A stretch of DNA of 64,000 bases from Anodontia alba (taxonomy: Eukaryota; Mollusca; Bivalvia; Lucinida; Lucinidae): contig OZ024837.1 of NCBI GenBank assembly GCA_964016985.1, forward strand, positions 36,958,591-37,022,590, read 5' to 3'. Below the pieces are notes generated by a model. The model saw only the letters and a program-made list of their open reading frames with translations, had not been told where the DNA came from and searched no databases. The translations under genes and the position numbers were made by a program. How positions within the stretch are numbered: position 1 is the first letter of the stretch; the number at the start of each line of letters is the position of its first letter. Shown here piece by piece: positions 31,284 through 41,010 of this stretch.

Positions 31284-31580
31284 ATATATATATACATGCC
31301 CATATGCCAGAAGACACATTTTCACATGACACTGCCCATATAGGCTGCATCATGTGAAATTAATCATAGGGATCACATGTTTTTTCATGCATTAATATTT
31401 GCTGGATCCTCAGGAAGTTGTTTGAATACAAGGTCACATGCTGAGTGTTCAAATATCTTCCATTGACATGTAAGTAAATATAGTAAAACTATAATTCTAT
31501 GGGAGTCACCTACCTTCAAAAACTCAAACAGACTGATAAGCTCGAGATAGACAGAGAGACAAAATGTGGCATCGGATCCC

Positions 31581-31848
31581 CATCACAAAAACATGTGACC
31601 CCCCTTAAACCCCACTTTTATATAGTAAAAGTGGGGTTTACAGGTGGTATACATTATTTTTTCTTATTTCTGCTTAAAAACATAGATTGTAGGTACTCGT
31701 TAGAACTGCCTCATTGAGGCAGTTCTAACGGGTACCCACAGTCTATGTTTTGAGCAGATACATGAAATATAGCAGAATTTTTTATCTAAAAATTTTCTAT
31801 TTTTGGTTGTAAAATTTTCAATGTATTTGAGTAGGCATGTTTTCGTAA
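31581..31848 (-). mobile_element. M1 MITE, inverted
   Basis: CATCACAAAAACATGTGACC at the left and GTAGGCATGTTTTCGTAA at the right, with the core present. A small deletion lies near the left end (the AATTATATAGG segment is absent). Confidence 0.78.
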
Positions 31849-31954
31849 CACAGCATTGTGTCTGGATCACCCATCCAGCAGTTTTTAGCTACATCAACAG
31901 GTGTTGAGTAAAATAAACTTGTTGAAAATTTAAAGACAAGTGTGGTAAGCAGTA

Positions 31955-32158
31955 CAGGACGTGTTAAGGAGGAGTATTTGATGATAATTCTGGGATAATT
32001 TTCTCTGGTTCTCCACAAAAATATATGTTGTGAGTACACATTAGAAGTGCCTCAGCAAGGTGCTTCTGATGAGTACCCACAGCATATATTTCTATGTAAA
32101 AATAAGGAAAATTATCCCATAATTATCACCCAATATTCCTCCTTAACAAGTCCTGTGT
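31955..32158 (+). mobile_element. M2 MITE, complete
   Basis: Inverted ends CAGGACGTGTTAAGGAGGAG and CCTCCTTAACAAGTCCTG. The whole element is one palindrome about the GTGCCTCAGCAAGGTGCTTC centre. Useful as the intact reference for the interrupted copies. Confidence 0.82.
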
Positions 32159-32247
32159 AAGGAGTCCTGTGTAAGGAGTTAAGGTAAAACTCTAATTATA
32201 CATGAACAGCTTCTTATTGTACTTATCCTTAAACCTGAAAAAGTCCA

Positions 32248-32490
32248 GGGCCCAGTTGTTCAAAACTAACGACGTCGTTAGTTAACATATCCTTAAAACT
32301 TTTATCATTAAATATGGCAAATATGCTAATATTTTGCTGAAAGAATGTGAGTAGCATTTGCATTTGCAAAAGCTACTCACATTTTTTTCTGCAAAAATAC
32401 CTGTGAATTTGGTATTGTACTTACTAGAACAGTTAACATTTTGGCCACTAATGAGCCTGTTAAGCTAATGATGCTTTGAACAACTGGGCC
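32248..32490 (+). mobile_element. M3 MITE
   Basis: GGGCCCAGTTGTTCAAAACT and the matching right end TTGAACAACTGGGCCC; central AATGTGAGTAGCATTTGC. Confidence 0.83.
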
Positions 32491-32519
32491 CAGCTGGCTA
32501 TATGGCTCCAAATATGGCA

Positions 32520-32690
32520 CTTTTTTTTCTACTTTTTTTTCTTCTTCTTATTTCTCAACAAAAATATATGTTGTGGGTACTCAATGGAAGCACCTCAGAA
32601 AAGCGCTTCTAATGAGTACCACAACATATAATTTTGTGGAGAAAAAGAAAAATATTTACCCGATATGCCTTCTTATCTAGAACTATGTGG
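32520..32690 (+). mobile_element. M2b MITE
   Basis: TTCTTATTTCTCAACAAAAA, GTTGTGGGTACTCAATGGAA, paired with CTTCTAATGAGTACCACAAC and TTGTGGAGAAAAAGAAAAAT. Confidence 0.6.
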
Positions 32691-32784
32691 CTACCAGGCT
32701 ACATGTGCAAAAAGGTGCTGTCGGAACTGCAAACAGTACAGACCCTTTTCAAACTGTTTCTTCAGAACCAGTTTGATATGAATT

Positions 32785-33089
32785 TAACTCGTTTTTGAGT
32801 CCCTATGAAATTCTTCCGATAGCTCAAGAAAACAAATATTTAAGGAAATTTTCTTATTTTATCATGAAATTGTATGTTGTGTGTACTCATTAGAATTGTC
32901 TCATCGAGGCAATTCTAATTAGTACACTCAACATACAATCACTGTGTAGAAAATAGAAAAGATTTTCCTAAATTATTGCTATTTGCTTCCTGAACTGGAG
33001 CCATGATTAACCTTCAGTGGCTCGAACTACCCATGTCTCGAACAAATTTCCATGGTCCCAAAGATGTTTGAGCCATTGAGGTTCGACTG
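32785..33089. mobile_element. M4 MITE, left end missing
   Basis: CTCGTTTTTGAGTCCC near the left, the core TACTCATTAGAATTGTCTCA and complement, then GGCTCGAACTACCCATGTCT and the right end AGGTTCGACTG before TA (33090-33091). The full copy is at 62513-62872. Confidence 0.72.
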
Positions 33090-33094
33090 TACAT

Positions 33095-33415
33095 AGTTTG
33101 CTATAGCATTTCTCTCTGCACATTCAGAGCAGGGTCATTCTGACCTCAATTTTTTTAATTCTTAAGTATTTGAATCTCTATACACTTGTATCTGTAAGAG
33201 GACAAATGTCACCAAAATATTCCTTTTATGGGGATAAAGGGAAAACACTGTTCAGAGTAAATGCAGGATGATAAAATCTGGGTTTATATGTGGCTTTTAG
33301 TGTTGGTAATTCTAGTAAGATTAATCTCAAAAGAAAGTTAATGGAAAGAAAATACTGAAATCCCAAAGCTTCAAAATAAATTGACATTAAACATAGGTCT
33401 AGATAAGAGTGGGTA
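33095..33415. other. No recognised feature
   Basis: No exon signal, palindrome or copy of another repeat in the window was found here. Confidence 0.45.
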
Positions 33416-33419
33416 TCAG

Positions 33420-33600
33420 GTTTATACATAGTTTCTTATTTCTCAATAAAAACATACGTTGTGGGTACTTATTAGAAGCACCTTGCCAAGGCATTTCTAA
33501 TGAGTACCACAACAAATGTAATCGTCCATAAATAAGAAAAATATAGATACTTTTTGGTTGAAAACAAGACTTAACAAGCGCCTTATCAAGAGCCATGAAA
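33420..33600 (+). mobile_element. M2b MITE
   Basis: TTTCTTATTTCTCAATAAAA, GTTGTGGGTACTTATTAGAA, CCTTGCCAAGG at the centre, then CTAATGAGTACCACAAC and ATACTTTTTGGTTGAAAA. Confidence 0.62.
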
Positions 33601-33618
33601 TTTATATTATCACCTTTC

Positions 33619-33814
33619 AGAGGACATGTTAAGGAGAAGTGTTTGGTGATAATTCTAGGATAATTTTTCATATTTTTTCCATAGAAACGTGTTGTGGGTA
33701 CTCATCAGAAGCACCTTGCCAAGGCACTTCTAATGAGTACCACAGAATGTTTTTATGGAGATATGAAGAAAACTATGCCAGGATTATCATCAAATACTCC
33801 TCAACTAGTCCTCA
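33619..33814 (+). mobile_element. M2 MITE
   Basis: AGGACATGTTAAGGAGAAGT, GGTGATAATTCTAGGATAAT, the core CTCATCAGAAGCACCTTGCC, and the right end CTCCTCAACTAGTCCTC. Confidence 0.75.
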
Positions 33815-33959
33815 GCTCTTGCAAAAAGAGAATTTATCAGATTATCAAAAAAAAAAAAAAACAAATTGTACATCAACATTACTTCACTCCTTGGCAAGAG
33901 GGGGTAGTCACAATATATTTTTCTTATTTCTCCATGAATATGTAACTATGTAAGTATTC

Positions 33960-34140
33960 ATTAGAGGCATCTTGGTTTTCTTATTTCTCTATGAAAACAT
34001 AATGTTGTGGGTACTCACTAGAAGCCCTCTGTGAAGCCCTTCTGATAAGTACCCACAATATGTTTTCGTTGAAAAATAAGAAAAAATGTTGGCATTTTTG
34101 TGGCTGAAAAAGCAGCTTGTCTGAAACTATGACTGATTGT
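33960..34140 (+). mobile_element. M2b MITE
   Basis: TTATTTCTCTATGAAAACAT, GTGGGTACTCACTAGAAGCC, the complement CTTCTGATAAGTACCCAC, then AAAATAAGAAAAAATGTTGG. Confidence 0.6.
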
Positions 34141-34209
34141 AAACATGGTAAATGTCCTAAAATTTATGACACTTTATCCCATACTTCTTTGGCCTAAAGT
34201 TTCCTTTTT

Positions 34210-34272
34210 GTTTGTGCTGAGGTTTTACGGCCCAGTCAACCCAATGGAGTCATGTCGAGCGCGGTATAAAAT
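34210..34272 (-). mobile_element. SINE-1 3' fragment with target duplication
   Basis: Only the last 63 bases of SINE-1, starting GTTTGTGCTGAGGTTTTACG. It is flanked by identical TTTCCTTTTT at 34200-34209 and 34273-34282, so this is a severely 5'-truncated but complete insertion event. Confidence 0.85.
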
Positions 34273-34299
34273 TTTCCTTTTTATGCAGTTGCTTCTTAA

Positions 34300-34536
34300 C
34301 CCTTAAAGCACCAATCACAACTATTGTCGTCTGCTTTGTCATCTGCTTGTGATTTTAAAAGTCATTTTTGCAAACAGTGTGGACCCAGATCAGACTGCTC
34401 CTACAGGAGCAGTCTGATCAAGGTCCACACTGTTTGCCTGTATGCAAAAATAGGTTTGAAAAGTCTGCAAGAATATTCAGCAGACGACATAAACAGACAA
34501 CATTTTCAGATGCAGTTTTTCTTGGCGCTTTAAGGG
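34300..34536 (+). mobile_element. PB-E MITE with TTAA duplication, nested in H
   Basis: Ends CCCTTAAAGCACCAATCAC and CTTGGCGCTTTAAGGG, with TTAA at 34296-34299 and 34537-34540. The core CAGTGTGGACCCAGATCAG is followed by ACTGCTCCTACAGGAGCAGT and the complement. It occupies the same host position as the PB-B insertion at 11081. Confidence 0.88.
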
Positions 34537-34886
34537 TTAAAATACTTAATGGAATGGCAAACAGTGTAGACCCTGATCATACTGCTCCTTACAAAGCAGT
34601 CTGATCTGGGCCTGCACTGTTTGCATATGCTACTTTATCAGACGCTTTAGTGTACAAAATTTTAGGACATTTACCGTAGCCAAGATTTGCGCAAAAAAGT
34701 GGCCAAATATTGCCAAATTATACAATATTATCAACAGAAATTAAAAAGAAAATATTTTCATATTTCACAGAACACCTGACATACCATTCCATCTGAATCA
34801 CATTTTCTACTAAAAATATCACTCTTGTTTTTCAGTAAGGTACATAAAGCCACAATAGATAATTCAGAAGCCACATTGAATGGGCC

Positions 34887-35310
34887 GCACCATGAGAAAA
34901 CCTGTCTTCAGGCATATGCAGCCAGAAAAGGCCCAGATCAGCCTGTGCATCATCTGCGCAGTCTGATCAGGACCTTCCCTGTCCGCTTATACAATCACTG
35001 GGTGCTGTAGATTTGTTTGTGTTGAGGTTTTACGGCCCAGTCAACCCAATGGGGTCATGTTGAGCGTGGTCAGTTTACCCAACCACATGTTTACTGGGCA
35101 GGCTTAGTCCTCTAAGCGGTTAGCCAGTATTGTGCACATTCTTTCGCCAGAAACTGACAACTGCCCTTCTTGAATCAGCGGAAGGGAGAGAATGACCGTA
35201 GAAAATATTTCATGATCACGGGTGCTGTAGAACATAAATGAAGTACAGCAAAGTTCCTGATCAGACTATATATCTGCTGGCTGATCTGGATCTTTACTGT
35301 AAGCATTTAT
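34887..35310 (+). repeat. R2 repeat interrupted by SINE-1
   Basis: Left part CATGAGAAAACCTGTCTTCA to GGGTGCTGTAG (35010); right part GGGTGCTGTAGAACATAAAT (35220) to CTGATCTGGATCTTTACTG. Confidence 0.7.
35011..35219 (-). mobile_element. SINE-1, 5'-truncated, 11-b target duplication
   Basis: Flanked by identical GGGTGCTGTAG at 35000-35010 and 35220-35230. It contains the SINE-1 tail and body but stops after TTCATGATCAC, before the tRNA-like head. Truncation at the 5' end plus the duplication indicate reverse-transcription-based insertion. Confidence 0.9.
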
Positions 35311-35316
35311 TTATCT

Positions 35317-35543
35317 GGGCCCAGTTGTTCAAAGCATCATTAGCTTACGAGCTCATTAGGGGTCAAAATGTTAACTGTTCTAGTAAGTACAATATCTAAT
35401 TCACAGGTATTTTTGCTGAAAAATGTGAGTAGCAGCTACTCACATTTTTTCAGCAAAAATGTTAGCATATATCCCATATTTAATGATCAAAGTTTTAACG
35501 ATACGTTAACTAACGACATTTTTAGTTTTGAACAACTGGGCCC
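35317..35543 (+). mobile_element. M3 MITE
   Basis: GGGCCCAGTTGTTCAAAGCA to TTTTGAACAACTGGGCCC with the central AATGTGAGTAGC palindrome. Confidence 0.84.
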
Positions 35544-35766
35544 TGGAAGACACCTTTTCTCGTGTGGCATCTCAAATAATTTTCAAATCTACAAAAATTC
35601 CTATAAATCAATTTACCCTGATAATAACATAAATTTACAATGACCTGGTTTCTTAGTCGATATACTGCAAATTTATCCTCAGTATGTGGATGGAAAGACC
35701 TCAGCAGCGTAGACCAGACCAGAATGCAGCATCTGATCTAAGTTACTGTTTGCTTATGCCTTTTAA

Positions 35767-35964
35767 CCATTACCACTCTCTGGGCATTTTCAACAGCTGA
35801 CAAACTGATGATATTTTTCATATTTTTCAAAAAAAAAAAACAGGATGTGACATTTCATGCAAATTTGGAGACAATTTGCATGAAATGTCATATCCTCTTT
35901 TCGGTGAAAAATAAGAAAAATATTTCAAAATGTCTGTTGAAAATTTTACCCAGAGTGCTAAGCG
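35767..35964 (+). mobile_element. PB-C MITE
   Basis: TTAA at 35763-35766, CCATTACCACTCTCTGGGCA at the left, the core TTTCATGCAAATTTGGAGAC and complement, and TTTTACCCAGAGTGCTAAGC at the right. Confidence 0.75.
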
Positions 35965-35969
35965 GTAAA

Positions 35970-36470
35970 TACCACCCCCTACTGTTATCAACCTTAATAT
36001 TAGGACACTTAACTCTTTACCCTATAACCTAAGCGGTTTTGTTTGCATAAATGCAGAAATCTGTGGGAAAAAAATAGTTTTACAAATATGGATTTTGTTT
36101 TAAGCATTGCTGATATACGACACCCAAAATCTGACTGTGGGGTTAAAGATGTACCATATATTAAGACCTTGACTCACGTTTTTTGCAATTTTCATCCTAA
36201 AAAAAAGTGTTCTGGACCCTCAGAAGTTAGAAGTAAGGGTCCTGATTGATGCATCTATTACCAATCAAACCTTAATTTTATATTGTTTAGCTTTGAATTT
36301 TAATCCATTTCCCACCTAAAGGACAAGAATCATCTATATCTAGATAATTGGTAACCTCTTTAAAACAACATACCCCAAAATCTTATCAATGGATCCCTTA
36401 TCTTTAGAACGGGGAGTCCCAGGGACCTGCATTCACAAATCTTGAGGGAAAACTGCTTAATTAAACAGGG
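35970..36470. other. No recognised feature
   Basis: An open frame of 68 codons on the plus strand (36043-36249) has no family resemblance and no splice context. Nothing else was seen. Confidence 0.45.
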
Positions 36471-36501
36471 TAGACCCAGATCAAATGCCACAGAATGTGG
36501 C

Positions 36502-36554
36502 CATTTATAAAACATGCCTACTCAAATATACTAAAAATTTTATGTTTCATGATG
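36502..36554 (+). mobile_element. M1 reduced to its ends, 53 b
   Basis: CATTTATAAAACATGCCTAC to GTTTCATGATG with nothing left of the interior. It sits inside a PB-type hairpin between AATGTGGC and ATTTGATC; uninterrupted relatives read GGCATCTGATC, so no bases were duplicated. Confidence 0.7.
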
Positions 36555-36647
36555 ATTTGATCAGGGTCTACACTGTTTGCAACTCATTCAGCAGTTATTA
36601 GACAATCAACAGGTAGTCAAATCGATGCATGTAGGAAAAGTTGATGA

Positions 36648-37545
36648 TGATTTTGTGTTTTACAGCCTTTTTTTTTTATCCTCACACTTTTTTAAAAAAG
36701 TGATGGGGATATTTTTTATGCCTCCATGCATCCATCTGTCCCTCTGTCAAGCTATGTCCTTCGAAACCACTGGGTGGATTCTACCAAACTTGCTACATCA
36801 CTTCCCAAGAGCAGCATTATTTTTCTGTTCATCCATCCATCCATCGTCTGTCCATTTGTCTGTCACACTATCTCCTCCTAAACCACTGGGCGGAATTCAA
36901 CCAAACTTGCTACATCACTTCCCCTCATGGTTAGAGTGTGCTAGAGCAACTTTACTTTTCCGTGTGTCTGTCCATCCGTATGTCCGTCACACTATCTCCT
37001 ACTAAATCACTGGGTCGAATTCAACCAAACTTGCTACATCACTTCCCCTCATGGTAAGGGTGTGTGAGAGCAATATTATTTTTCTGTGCATCCATTGTTA
37101 GTCCATCTGTCCGTAATGTTATCTCCTCCTAAACCACTGAGTGGAATTCAACAAAACTTGCTACATCACTTACCCTCAAGGTAAGGTCGTGTGAGAGCAA
37201 CATTAATTTTCAGTTTGACCATCTGGTGTCTGTCCATCTGTCCATCATGCTATCTCCTCCTAAACCACTGGGCGGAATCTAACCAAACTTGCTACATGAC
37301 CTCCCCTCATGGTAAGGGTGTGGGAGAGCAAGTCCATCAATTAGCAACATTAGCTACAATGGTGGGGTTATGGGATAGTGCGCCATGGACTGCGCATTCT
37401 AGTCATTCTTTCAGTCATATCAAGATGATGGAAGGGTGATAATGCAAATCTCTGAGCAAGCCATAGAGTCTTAAGCTGAAGTCTTGTGGGATGTGAACCT
37501 CAGAGACCTTATAGGCCAAAGTGAGGAGGGCTAACCACTCTTCAT
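36648..37545 (-). mobile_element. SINE-2 split by a tandem array
   Basis: Tail side at 36648-36675 (GATGATTTTGTGTTTTACAG). The body and head at about 37405-37545 hold GATGGAAGGGTGATAATGCA and the decayed box B and box A complements (GGATGTGAACC, GGGCTAACCACTC). Confidence 0.6.
36700..37340. repeat. Tandem array, about 120-125 b unit, in SINE-2
   Basis: Five units with CTATCTCCTCCTAAACCACT, GGAATTCAACCAAACTTGCT, ACATCACTTCCCCTCATGGT and TCTGTCCATCTGTCCGTC. It is entered through TTTTTTTATCCTCACACTTT. Confidence 0.88.
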
Positions 37546-37612
37546 TTAGGACAAGTATGATACCGGATTATGGTATTCCAATATTCCGAATAACTGTGAT
37601 AGAAATAATTAC

Positions 37613-37659
37613 CCGAGTCTTGTAGTCAGATTCTTGTTCTGCCATCTTCCCAGCATCCC
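37613..37659 (-). CDS. Gene B exon (47 b), last one traced
   Basis: Acceptor CTCTTTGATTTCAG, phase 1 in. It encodes DAGKMAEQESDYKTR. The most likely end is ACTCGG|GTAATT (phase 0 out). If that donor is not used, reading continues for 14 codons (VIISITVIRNIGIP) to a TAA at 37568-37570, which would make this the terminal exon. I could not find a convincing next exon to the left, so the 3' end of gene B is unresolved. Confidence 0.7.
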
Positions 37660-38085
37660 CTGAAATCAAAGAGATATAAACAGATTCTACGAGGACCAAC
37701 CCATGAGAGCAATGAACATTCCTACTCACATCGCTGAAAACAGCTAAATGTCCAGTATTCTGGGCCAGATTAGCTAGTTTCGGCCAATTAGGCCTCATCA
37801 GTGACCCTCATATATTTAAAAAAAAAAAAAAATCCCAGTATAGACACAATGATCATAAAAGAACCAGAAAATATAAATATAGTGAAGTACAGTGAAGAGA
37901 CATTTTATGTCATTGAGAAAATGTACCATCAGCTACATGTGCCCAGTTTAGATCAACTGAACCTCCAAACATGGAGAAATAAGAAAATATCAATACTTTT
38001 TGGATGAAAAAAAAAAAAAGCATCTTGTCTGGAGATATGATTTTAAAATATGACTACAGATATGCAATAAAGCTGTTATACTCAC

Positions 38086-38147
38086 CAGGATGTAATTTCC
38101 CTTCCTGTTCATAGTGCCTGTACAACAGGGGGTCCTTTGGAGTAAAC
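38086..38147 (-). CDS. Gene B exon (62 b)
   Basis: A 62-base exon, phase 2 in and phase 1 out, with acceptor ATTCTTCTTGCAG and a consensus donor CCTG|GTGAGT. It encodes FTPKDPLLYRHYEQEGKLHP plus a split Gly. It is more aromatic and ordered-looking than the exons before it, so a small folded element may begin here. Confidence 0.8.
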
Positions 38148-38229
38148 CTGCAAGAAGAATTTGAAAAATCAGCATTTTCCCCTTATAATATCAGCCTTCT
38201 TTAATTAGCCATAATTAGGCGTAACAGTC

Positions 38230-38567
38230 ATAAAACTTCAATGGCTCATCTATAGTGGTCGATTCAAACTCATTTTTGAGGCCCTAGGAAATTCTTCCGA
38301 TAGCTCAAGAAAACAATTATTTAGGGATATTTTAGGGAAATTTTCTTAGTTTATTATGAAAATATATGTTGTGTGTACTCATTATAACTGCCTCAATGAG
38401 ACAATTCTAATGAGTACTCAACATATCATTATTTTGTACAAGATCGAAAAGACATCCCTAACTCATCTCCATTTGACTCCTGACCTGGCCCTATGATTTA
38501 CCCTCAGTGGCTCAAACTACCTACGTCTAGAACAAAGATGTTTGAGCCACTGAAGTTTGACTATATT
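38230..38567. mobile_element. M4 MITE, diverged
   Basis: AAAACTTCAATGGCTCATCT at the left and AGCCACTGAAGTTTGACTAT at the right, with the core TACTCATTATAACTGCCTCA and complement. Confidence 0.72.
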
Positions 38568-38590
38568 AGGTGGTCAAAAGGACTTATTAA

Positions 38591-38785
38591 CCCTGGTCCT
38601 GCTACCCAGATAGGCCCTGCCTTTGCAGTGTAGATACAGATCAGTTGTAGAAGCAAACTGATCTGGACCTGCACTGTTTGTCATTCAGTATATGAATTTG
38701 TATCAACAACCTGGATCAAGTAATCTGAATGGCAGTAAAAATTATTAGTGGGCATCACATCTTAATTTAGCCAGCATGACAAGGG
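38591..38785 (-). mobile_element. PB-A MITE, inverted, complete
   Basis: TTAA at 38587-38590 and 38786-38789. CCCTGGTCCTGCTACCCAGA at the left and GCCAGCATGACAAGGG at the right. Confidence 0.82.
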
Positions 38786-38965
38786 TTAACATTTCAGGAC
38801 AACTACATAAGGGTAATCCCAGCATCCAAATAGCTAACTCTCCTTATCTCAAACTCCATGCAACTAGAATGTTTGGTTTGCGATATCAGTAGTTTGAGAT
38901 AAAAGACGTTGAAATGTAATGAATATATAGTAGACTAAACCAATACTGCCCTTTTTTTAGCTAAC

Positions 38966-39354
38966 CCTTATCTTGCTGAATAAATTAATTCAGCCATACC
39001 TATTTCTGACTATCTACTAATCTGTTTACTTGATATAATGTGTTCATTCAATTCACAAACTGCATGACAAACAGTGTAGATCTTGATCAAATGGCTTCTT
39101 CACTGTTAGCAAAGGTAGGTTTTTTTTTTTTTTTTGTTGTTGTTTTTTTTATTTGGGTTTTACGGCCCTTTCAAGAACATTTCACTTATATTGAGCCGAT
39201 CATTCATCAAAGGTGGGCGAAAACTGGACAACCCGGGGAAAAACCACCTGACCATCCATAAGCAGAACCTGGCTTTCCCACATATGACCCGAGCGAGGCT
39301 CGAACCACAGCGGTGAGAAAAAGGTAGGGGTTGTCGTGTTCAGCAGGATAAGGG
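38966..39354 (+). mobile_element. PB-A MITE interrupted by SINE-3
   Basis: CCCTTATCTTGCTGAATAAA at the left and TTCAGCAGGATAAGGG before TTAA (39355-39358) at the right. The core is broken after GCAAAGGTAGG. Confidence 0.78.
39120..39319 (-). mobile_element. SINE-3 with target duplication, nested in PB-A
   Basis: A poly-T tract at the left is the poly-A tail of a minus-strand insertion. The right side keeps a box B-like GGTTCGAGCCTCG (complement near 39292-39304) but lacks box A, so it is 5'-truncated. AAAGGTAGG is repeated at 39111-39119 and 39320-39328. The body (GGTTTTACGGCCCTTTCAAG) differs from SINE-1 and SINE-2. Confidence 0.82.
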
Positions 39355-39420
39355 TTAAACTTAAGCAGTAGTTTGAGTTAGCAGTGTCTGAGATAACATT
39401 ACTTAAGTACTGATGCTTAA

Positions 39421-39628
39421 CACTTAGCATGCTAGGAAAAAAGTTCAGCAGACAACATTTTGAATTATTTTTCTTATTTTTTCCAGAAAATTGACTTTGG
39501 CATTTCATACAAATTGTTTCTTTAATTTGCATGAAATGTCAAAGCCTATTTTCTGGAAAAAAAAAAAACAAAAAAGAAAAATACCTTTTATTTTTTGTCT
39601 GCTGAACTTTGCCACAGAGTGATGAAGG
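39421..39628 (+). mobile_element. PB-C MITE with both TTAA sites
   Basis: TTAA at 39417-39420 and 39629-39632. CACTTAGCATGCTAGGAAAA at the left and GCCACAGAGTGATGAAGG at the right. Confidence 0.76.
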
Positions 39629-39884
39629 TTAAAGAAATTGCAGTACATGGCCTGCAACTGGCTTTCACAACATTATTATCATTACTGTTATTATTATGCT
39701 ACTGTTGTTGTTGTTTTTTCTCATTAAAATCTTTAAGTGTTGGGGCGGGAGGGACTGACCTACTTAACTGCATAAAAACTTGATAAAATATCACAATATC
39801 TGAGTTAAAATACTGAGATTCAGAATGATTCAGTATCACATATACTTGCACAAGGCAAATGTCAAATGAGCAATAGTTAGAAAA

Positions 39885-40095
39885 CATACCTTCTGATATA
39901 TGTGCCCTACAAAGACTCAAATCAGCCTGCCTTTCCATGTAGACTATCAATCTTCCTTGTCCATATGAAGAAAATTTGCATTCTTGGCTATCCAAAATGC
40001 ACCCAGTACAGGTTCTGATCAGACTACCTAATGTAGACTGCACAAATGTGTAGGTTGAGCTGAATCTCCACTGGGTGCACATGTCAGAAGGTACT
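39885..40095 (+). repeat. R1 dispersed repeat
   Basis: GAAAACATACCTTCTGATAT, AAATCAGCCTGCCTTTCCAT, GTTCTGATCAGACTACCTAA and TGTCAGAAGGTACTC. Confidence 0.6.
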
Positions 40096-40179
40096 CATAC
40101 AGGCAGCTCATTAGGTACCCAAGATTCTGACAAAGATCATTCTGGAGGCCAGTGAGTAGTAAAAAAATGGCTCTATGGC

Positions 40180-40355
40180 CCCAGTCTCAACTAAGCCCTA
40201 GTCTCCACTATGGCCTCAGTCTCCACTATGGCCCCAGTCTCCACTAGGCCCCAGTCTCCACTATGGCCCCAGTCTCAACTAGGCCCCAGTCTCCACTATG
40301 GCCCCAGTCTCCACTAGGCCCCACTCCACTATGGCCCCAGTCTCCACTGCTATTT
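40180..40355. repeat. Minisatellite, about 17 and 34 b units
   Basis: Alternating CTCCACTATGGCCCCAGT and CTCCACTAGGCCCCAGT. Confidence 0.92.
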
Positions 40356-40790
40356 TTGTATCTCATTATTTCCACTACTCTTGTAGCTCATTACAGAGCT
40401 CCAGATAAGAGTGTAACCACAACAACATATTGTGGGTACTCACCAAAGCACCTCGGTGAGGTGCTTCTACCGAGGTGCTTCTAATAAGTACCCACAACAA
40501 TTTTTTGTGGAAAAATAAGAAAAATGCCCGTATCTTTTTGTTGAAAAAAGTGCCCCGGTCTCCACTGTGGCCCCAGTCTCCACTGCTATTTTTGTATCCC
40601 ATTATTTCCACTACTCTTGAAGTTCATTACAGAGCTCCAGACAAGAGTGTAACCACAACAACATATTGTGGGTACTCACCAAAGCACCTCGGTGAGGTGC
40701 TTCTACCGAGGTGCTTCTAATGAGTACCCACAACAATTTTTTTGTGGAGAAATAAGAAAAATGCCCATATCTTTTTGTTGAAAAAAGTTA
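40334..40790. repeat. Two tandem copies of a 238-b segment
   Basis: 40334-40553 and 40572-40790 are nearly identical. Each holds CATTACAGAGCTCCAGA and an M2b-type core with a doubled ACCGAGGTGCTTCT. The duplication is recent. Confidence 0.88.
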
Positions 40791-41010
40791 TTTATCTGGC
40801 ACTATACCAATATGTCATCAGTTTGCATAAGTAGGACAAAAGTACAAATATCTGTATCTTTGGGTTGAAAAATCTGGCACTATACCAACATATCATCTGC
40901 TTGCATAAGTAGGACAAAAATACAAATATCTGTATCTTTGGGTTGAAAAAAGTGCCTTATCTGGCACTATATTAATATGTCATCTGCTTGCATAAGCAGT
41001 CAAAATGCAT
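40790..41010. repeat. Tandem array, about 88 b unit
   Basis: Two and a half units with ATCTGGCACTATACCAATAT, CATCTGCTTGCATAAGTAGG and AAATATCTGTATCTTTGGG. This is an extension of the right arm of the neighbouring M2b repeat. Confidence 0.8.

Larger units (their letters stand above)
34144..34676 (+). mobile_element. Family H MITE with two nested insertions
   Basis: The H left arm (GGTAAATGTCCTAAAATTT) begins at 34144. It is interrupted first by a 63-base SINE-1 fragment (34210-34272) and then by PB-E (34300-34536). The H right part runs to AAAATTTTAGGACATTTACC at 34676. Compare the uninterrupted copy at 60016-60236. Confidence 0.82.

Noticed and set aside
31500..31580. Minus-strand segment ending in a good donor (TTGAAG|GTAGGT)
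   Set aside because: No acceptor before the adjoining M1 element and a stop just upstream; not placeable in either gene.
36577..37005. 142-codon open frame on the plus strand
   Set aside because: It runs through the 120-b tandem array inside SINE-2; the repeated HLSVTL-type peptides come from the repeat unit. No splice or start context.
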